From Bacilli bacterium (lineage in GTDB: Bacteria > Bacillota_I > Bacilli_A > ML615J-28 > CAG-698): a stretch of DNA of 9,601 nucleotides. Under the pieces are notes generated by a model. The model was not told where the DNA came from and made no database searches. It was given only the letters and a program-made list of their open reading frames with translations. The stretch lies in the NCBI GenBank assembly GCA_028691715.1, contig JAQUYR010000046.1, positions 1 to 9,601 on the forward strand. The letters are read 5' to 3'. This document shows positions 6,364-9,601 of the stretch, in pieces. Each line of letters begins with the position of its first letter. Within the stretch, counting starts at the first letter, position 1. Position numbers and translations under genes: made by a program.

Positions 6364-7122
6364 GTGGAAAGAGAAGAAAAAGATTTAGAAATCATGAATA
6401 TTTTTGAAGCTATAGATAAAAGAACTTCTAGAAGGGTTTATCTAGGCTTGGAATTAAATGATGATCAGATTCAATTTCTAGAGAAGGAAATAGAATTGAT
6501 AAACGAAAAATCTGGGCTGACCTTTTTAATTATAAGAAATGCCAGTACAGCTTTTAATTCGTTGATTAAAACATATGGTTTATTTAAAAACGTTAAGTCA
6601 GTGATTGTTTTAAGTGGAAATAAAAAAGATAATAATCTCTATGAAAAAATTGGCTATTATGGAGAAATGGTGGTTTTAAAGGCGACACAAATGGGTTTAG
6701 CAACTTGTTGGGTTGGAGGAACATTTGATAAAAATGATAAAATTTTGGGAAACATCAATCACGATGAAAAGGAAATTGTTTGTGTGATAACCATTGGTTT
6801 AGCTCAGGATAAAAAATCTTTTAGAGAAGAGAGCATTAAAAAAATAGTTAGAGGAAAGAGTCAAAAAGTTGAAGATTTTTACGAAGCAGACTGTGAGGTC
6901 TTGAACTGGTTCACAAAAGGGATAGAAGCTGTCCAGAAAGCTCCATCAGCTATGAATTCCCAAAGGGTAAAAATCAAATACAATGATGGTATTATAAAAA
7001 TATTCATTCCTAATGATAGGAAATTTGATATGGTCGATTTAGGAATAGCCAAATTACATTTTGAATTGTTAGCAAGAGGAAAGTTTGATCTTGGGAACAA
7101 TGCTATCTTTCATAAAAAATAA
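6364..7122 (+). CDS. TM1586-type nitroreductase family protein (paralogue 2)
   Basis: Second nitroreductase-superfamily protein of the TM1586 type in this window, expected to bind FMN and reduce an unidentified substrate in the cytoplasm. The 252 residues show KRTSRR (19-24) in the FMN-contact region near the N-terminus. GYYGEMVVLKATQMGLATCW (97-116) is the central helix and is typical of the family. KAPSAMNSQ (192-200) is the hallmark of the second half, where the usual QPW is changed to QRV, and DLGIAKLHFELLARG closes the fold. The GTG start at 6364 follows GAGGT (6350-6354) at 9 bases. The in-frame ATG at 6394 (MNIFEAIDKR) is an alternative that matches the usual N-terminus but has a poorer ribosome site. 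The flavodoxin-like gene follows after 30 bases, so the two form an operon with a terminator behind it. It differs strongly from the copy at 22-768, so this is not a recent duplication. Confidence 0.85.
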   Translation: MEREEKDLEIMNIFEAIDKRTSRRVYLGLELNDDQIQFLEKEIELINEKSGLTFLIIRNASTAFNSLIKTYGLFKNVKSVIVLSGNKKDNNLYEKIGYYGEMVVLKATQMGLATCWVGGTFDKNDKILGNINHDEKEIVCVITIGLAQDKKSFREESIKKIVRGKSQKVEDFYEADCEVLNWFTKGIEAVQKAPSAMNSQRVKIKYNDGIIKIFIPNDRKFDMVDLGIAKLHFELLARGKFDLGNNAIFHKK

Positions 7123-7140
7123 AAAATATACTTAAAGAAA

Positions 7141-7146
7141 AGGAGG
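7141..7146 (+). promoter_or_regulatory. Strong ribosome binding site of the flavodoxin-like gene
   Basis: A full AGGAGG at 7141-7146 lies 6 bases before the ATG at 7153. With the 30-base intergenic gap it indicates efficient translation of the second gene of the nitroreductase operon. Confidence 0.8.
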
Positions 7147-7152
7147 AAAATA

Positions 7153-7683
7153 ATGATTAAGGCTGTAGTTTATAAATCCAACACGGGATTTACTGAAAAA
7201 TATGCAATGATGTTATCAGAAGAGATATCGATACCTGTAGTATCAATAGACAAAGCAAAAATTATTCTCCAGAGCAACGATGAAATAATTTATTTAGGAT
7301 GGATTTTTGCTGGGATGATTCAAGGATATAAAAAAGCTTGCAAGAAATATCAGGTTAAAGCGGTATGTGCTGTTGGAATGAGTGAAGATACAAAAAAATA
7401 TGTTGAAGATTTACATAAGGTAAATGGAATAAAGGAAAAGCCTTTATTTTATCTTCAAGGCGGAGTGGATAAAGCAAAGCAAAAAGGCTTTTATAAGTTT
7501 GTATTTAATATGGTAACAAATATGTTGTTAAAAAATATGAACAAGAAAAACGAAGAAGAAATTGAAGACGATGAGATTAAAGCGGTATACAATATGCAAC
7601 ACGGATGTGATTTTGTCTCTTTAGAAAATCTAAAACCAGCAATAGACTGGTATAATAATCTGAAACTAAAAGCTGATTTGTAA
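7153..7683 (+). CDS. Flavodoxin-like domain protein
   Basis: Probable FMN-binding flavodoxin-fold protein of 176 residues, perhaps a small electron carrier or a flavin-dependent reductase; the closest general type is the flavodoxin/HemG-like domain. Strand 1 (MIKAVVYKS) leads straight into the phosphate-binding loop SNTGFTEKYA (9-18), matching the S/T-x-T-G-x-T pattern. EIIYLGWIFAGMIQGY (44-59) fits strand 3 and the loop by the isoalloxazine ring. VKAVCAVGM (68-76) fits strand 4. The C-terminal half has a Lys/Glu-rich stretch (about 127-143, KNMNKKNEEEIEDDEIK) and then MQHGCDFVSLENLKP. It has no membrane segment or iron-sulphur motif. It lies directly behind a nitroreductase in the same operon, so a shared redox role is plausible but not shown. 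A terminator overlaps its stop codon. Confidence 0.78.
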   Translation: MIKAVVYKSNTGFTEKYAMMLSEEISIPVVSIDKAKIILQSNDEIIYLGWIFAGMIQGYKKACKKYQVKAVCAVGMSEDTKKYVEDLHKVNGIKEKPLFYLQGGVDKAKQKGFYKFVFNMVTNMLLKNMNKKNEEEIEDDEIKAVYNMQHGCDFVSLENLKPAIDWYNNLKLKADL

Positions 7684-7699
7684 TAAAATCGGTTTTTTT
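7668..7699 (+). terminator. Intrinsic terminator of the nitroreductase/flavodoxin operon
   Basis: AAAAGCTGATTT (7668-7679) pairs with AAATCGGTTTTT (7686-7697) over 12 positions with two G-T wobbles and a 6-base loop. It ends in a seven-T run (7693-7699). The left arm lies inside the last codons of the flavodoxin-like gene. Confidence 0.82.
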
Positions 7700-7708
7700 A
7701 ATCATTTC

Positions 7709-7737
7709 TTGATGTTTTATTATTCTTAGAATATAAT
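7709..7737 (+). promoter_or_regulatory. Promoter of dapF
   Basis: TTGATG (7709-7714), a 17-base spacer and perfect TATAAT (7732-7737). The expected start is near 7744, leaving a leader of about 37 bases. Unlike the other promoters here it lacks the extended TG. Confidence 0.75.
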
Positions 7738-7780
7738 TATATCGATTTAGTAAATGCAATGGTTAAGGATATGGTGAAAT

Positions 7781-8611
7781 ATGTATAGTAAATATCACGG
7801 GTGTGGAAATGATTTTATTCTTGGTAAATATCAAAAAAGTATTGATTACTCTGAATTTGCAAAAAAGGTGTGCGATCGTCATACTGGAATTGGAGCAGAT
7901 GGGCTTCTTATAGCAAAAAGCAACAATAATCTTTTAGAAATGATATTTTATAACGCTGATGGCTCAAGAGCTCCTATGTGCGGAAACGGAATCAGATGTT
8001 TTGCCTTATATTGTCTAGATGAAAGGCTAATTGATAAAGACAATTTTGATGTTTTAACAATTCCTGGAATCATGAAGGTTAAAGTAATCTCAAAGAAACC
8101 TTTTTTATGCTGTGTTAATTTAGGTAAACCCGATTTTAACAGTGAAAAATTAGAGATAAAAACTAGCAAAGAAACCTTTTTAGATGAAAAAATAGAATTA
8201 GTTGATAAAGCTATCACCAAAGAGGTGATTGTTGATGCGGTCTATATGGCAACTCATCATCTTGTTGTAATCGTCAAAAATCTAGAGGAAGTTTGTAAAA
8301 GCAATATTGGGGAACAATTATGCTCTTATCACATCTTTAATAAAGGAATTAATGTTAATTTTGTTCAGATTATAGATCGTGAAAATGTTAAAATGAAAAC
8401 ATATGAAAGAGGAGTCGGTTGGACTTTAGCCTGTGGAACTGGAGCCTCAGCAAGTTTTGTGATTCTTAATAAAAAGGGATTATGTGATGAAAAAATAAAA
8501 GTTCACTTGGAAAAAGGAACTCTAGAAATAGGATATAATAAAAATAAAGAAGTGATGATGGAAGGACCAGCTATTTGTATAGCAAAAAACATTGATGTTT
8601 TTGGTTCCTGA
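7781..8611 (+). CDS. dapF: Diaminopimelate epimerase (DapF-type), variant substrate loop
   Basis: Converts LL- to meso-diaminopimelate for lysine and/or peptidoglycan synthesis, in the cytoplasm. The 276 residues match family length. KYHGCGNDFI (4-13) supplies the N-terminal substrate Asn (N10). CDRHTGIGADGLL (31-43) and NADGS (58-62) follow. MCGNGIRC (66-73) holds the first catalytic Cys (C67). NVNF (191-194) and ERGVGWTLACGTGAS (209-223) hold the second catalytic Cys (C218). Both bases of the two-thiol mechanism are therefore present. Two points are odd. The conserved GNPH substrate loop reads ATHH (157-160), and GVGW stands where GxGE or GxGP is common. These changes may alter specificity; other DapF-fold racemases exist, so meso-DAP formation is likely but not certain. 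The start has AAGGA (7765-7769) at long spacing or GGTG (7773-7776) at short spacing, so translation may be modest. No other lysine gene is adjacent. It is the only gene here ending in TGA. Confidence 0.9.
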   Translation: MYSKYHGCGNDFILGKYQKSIDYSEFAKKVCDRHTGIGADGLLIAKSNNNLLEMIFYNADGSRAPMCGNGIRCFALYCLDERLIDKDNFDVLTIPGIMKVKVISKKPFLCCVNLGKPDFNSEKLEIKTSKETFLDEKIELVDKAITKEVIVDAVYMATHHLVVIVKNLEEVCKSNIGEQLCSYHIFNKGINVNFVQIIDRENVKMKTYERGVGWTLACGTGASASFVILNKKGLCDEKIKVHLEKGTLEIGYNKNKEVMMEGPAICIAKNIDVFGS

Positions 8612-8635
8612 AAACGTATTAATAAAAACAACTTC

Positions 8636-8651
8636 TTTTTCAATTGAAAAA
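8636..8651. repeat. 16-base perfect palindrome over the -35 box of the DegV gene
   Basis: TTTTTCAATTGAAAAA is its own reverse complement. It covers the -35 hexamer TTGAAA (8644-8649) of the downstream promoter and could be an operator. The flanking A and T runs make part of the match cheap in AT-rich DNA. Confidence 0.4.
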
Positions 8652-8672
8652 AATAAAACTATGTGATATAAT
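8644..8672 (+). promoter_or_regulatory. Promoter of the DegV-family gene
   Basis: TTGAAA (8644-8649), a 17-base spacer and perfect TATAAT (8667-8672) with an extended TG at 8664-8665. Expected start is near 8679. This is one of the strongest-looking promoters in the window. Confidence 0.8.
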
Positions 8673-8705
8673 AATACAAGGTTAATAGACCAAGGAGGAG
8701 AAGAG

Positions 8706-9569
8706 ATGAGTAAAATAGCAATAATCTCCGATGTTAATGCTGGATTGGATTATATAGGCTATAATCCAGAAATTCCTGTTTTAAGATCAATAATCAATTT
8801 TGGTGATGAACATTATATTGATGGAATAGATATCAAAGCAGATGAATTCTATGCAAGGATTAAAGCAGATGAGACATTGATCCCATCAACTAGCGCCCCT
8901 ACAGTTGGGGAAGCAATGGAATTGCTAGAAAAGTTAATTAGCGAAGGATACACGGATGTCATTATGTATTCTATTTCTTATCAATTAAGTTCAATCGGAC
9001 AAATGGTCGAGACTTTAAGAGAAGAGTATGGAGACAAGATTAATATTCATGTAATCGATACTAAAACTGCAACTTATTTGCAAGGATATATGGCTGTAAC
9101 AGCAAAAGAAATGGTGAATAAAGGATGTAGTGTCGAGGAGATATTAGCCTATTCTAATTATCTTGTTGATAATCAGCATGCTTATTTCGTTGTTGATAAT
9201 TTAGCGTATCTAGTACGAAACGGTCGCTTAAGTGGCGCTGCTGGTTTTATGGGAAGCCTTCTTAAGATTAAACCAATTTTGGAAATGAACAAAGCAGGTA
9301 AAATTGTTAGTAAAGAAAAAGTAAAAACGCATAGAAAAGCTGTTGAAAGAGCTTTGGAAATGTTTGTTGAAGAAATTAAAGATGCCAAAAAGGTTAAAAT
9401 ATTTGTTTTCCACACTTTAAGAGAAGATGAAGCTAAACAGATAATTAAATATTTAGAAGAGAAATGCCCTAATGCTTTACCAATTGAATTACATATGGTA
9501 ACTCCAGCTGTTGGAGCTCACATAGGTTATGGTATTTTAGGATTTGGATATTTCATCTTAGAAAAATAA
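8706..9569 (+). CDS. DegV family fatty-acid-binding protein (FakB-like)
   Basis: DegV proteins bind a long-chain fatty acid; in Bacillota the FakB members present it to the kinase FakA, which makes acyl-phosphate for phospholipid synthesis. The 287 residues match family length. The first strand is KIAIISDVNAG (3-13), where SDVNAG stands in place of the more usual TDSTAD. STSAPTVGEA (61-70) is the conserved TSxP carboxylate-site loop. YSISYQLSSIG (88-98) replaces the common SS.LSGTY. LVRNGRLSGAAGFMGSLLKIKPIL (169-192) is the hallmark GRxS...LLxIKP block. PAVGAHIGYGILGFGY (267-282) closes the fold and includes the conserved His (H272). A very good AAGGAGG (8692-8698) lies 7 bases before the ATG. 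It has its own strong promoter. No fakA or pls gene is visible here, so its partner is inferred. The next gene starts only 17 bases downstream with no terminator between, so they may be co-transcribed. Confidence 0.9.
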   Translation: MSKIAIISDVNAGLDYIGYNPEIPVLRSIINFGDEHYIDGIDIKADEFYARIKADETLIPSTSAPTVGEAMELLEKLISEGYTDVIMYSISYQLSSIGQMVETLREEYGDKINIHVIDTKTATYLQGYMAVTAKEMVNKGCSVEEILAYSNYLVDNQHAYFVVDNLAYLVRNGRLSGAAGFMGSLLKIKPILEMNKAGKIVSKEKVKTHRKAVERALEMFVEEIKDAKKVKIFVFHTLREDEAKQIIKYLEEKCPNALPIELHMVTPAVGAHIGYGILGFGYFILEK

Positions 9570-9586
9570 AGAACAAGGAGAAAATT

Positions 9587-9601
9587 ATGTCATTAGTAAA
9601 C
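9587..9601 (+). CDS. Start of a downstream gene (partial, 5 codons)
   Basis: An ATG at 9587 preceded by AAGGAG (9575-9580) at 6 bases opens a frame reading MSLVN to the end of the window. The strong ribosome site and the 17-base gap to the DegV gene mark a real gene, probably in the same operon. The N-terminus resembles that of class II fructose-bisphosphate aldolases of Bacillota (M-x-LV-x), but five residues are not enough to name it. Confidence 0.6.

Noticed and set aside
7731..7742. ATATAATTATAT palindrome on the dapF -10 box as an operator
   Set aside because: It is made only of A and T and includes the -10 itself, so chance is the simpler explanation.
8609..8611. Possible Mycoplasma-type code with TGA as tryptophan
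   Set aside because: The DapF frame ends at this TGA at the expected family length, and tryptophans in the window are TGG.
8595..8617. Hairpin at the end of dapF as a terminator
   Set aside because: ATGTTTTT / GAAAACGT pairs only with two wobbles, is AT-rich and has no T-run after it.

Overview
The window is AT-rich (roughly 30% G+C by eye), and every gene I can support lies on the + strand. Shine-Dalgarno sites are strong (AGGAGG, AAGGAGG, GAGGTG) and sigma-A type promoters are frequent, often with an extended -10 (TGnTATAAT). Stops are almost all TAA. One gene, dapF, ends in TGA and tryptophans are TGG, so the standard bacterial code applies and not the Mycoplasma code. With a lipoprotein, a membrane-anchored fibronectin-III-like protein, a DegV protein and DapF, this suggests a low-GC Gram-positive bacterium: Bacillota, or a code-11 relative of the Mollicutes such as the Izemoplasma, Haloplasma or Acholeplasma groups. 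The lineage is an inference.

Layout: (1) 22-768, a TM1586-type nitroreductase; (2) 853-2049, a YcaQ/AlkZ-like winged-helix DNA glycosylase behind an extended -10 promoter that sits inside a long perfect inverted repeat; (3) 2149-3123, a secreted lipoprotein alpha/beta hydrolase (EstD-like) ending at a clear intrinsic terminator; (4) 3239-5585, a two-gene operon with its own promoter, coding for a membrane-anchored protein with about four FN3-like domains and an MscS-family mechanosensitive channel; (5) 5649-6155, a small P-loop kinase-like protein of the FlaR/'DNA topology modulation' family, preceded by a hairpin with TATAAT in its loop and followed by a terminator; (6) 6364-7683, a second TM1586-type nitroreductase with a flavodoxin-like protein, with promoter, long leader and terminator; (7) 7781-8611, dapF, with its own promoter; (8) 8706-9569, a DegV/FakB-type fatty-acid-binding protein with a strong promoter; (9) 9587 onward, the first five codons of another gene.

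Most of these are independent short transcription units of ordinary metabolic, repair and envelope genes. I see no mobile element, CRISPR array, tRNA or rRNA. No intergenic stretch exceeds about 210 bases. The least explained unit is the FN3-like anchor protein + MscS operon, which could be an envelope-sensing channel module. Other points of interest are the palindromes on promoter elements before the glycosylase and DegV genes, and the altered substrate-loop residues in DapF.
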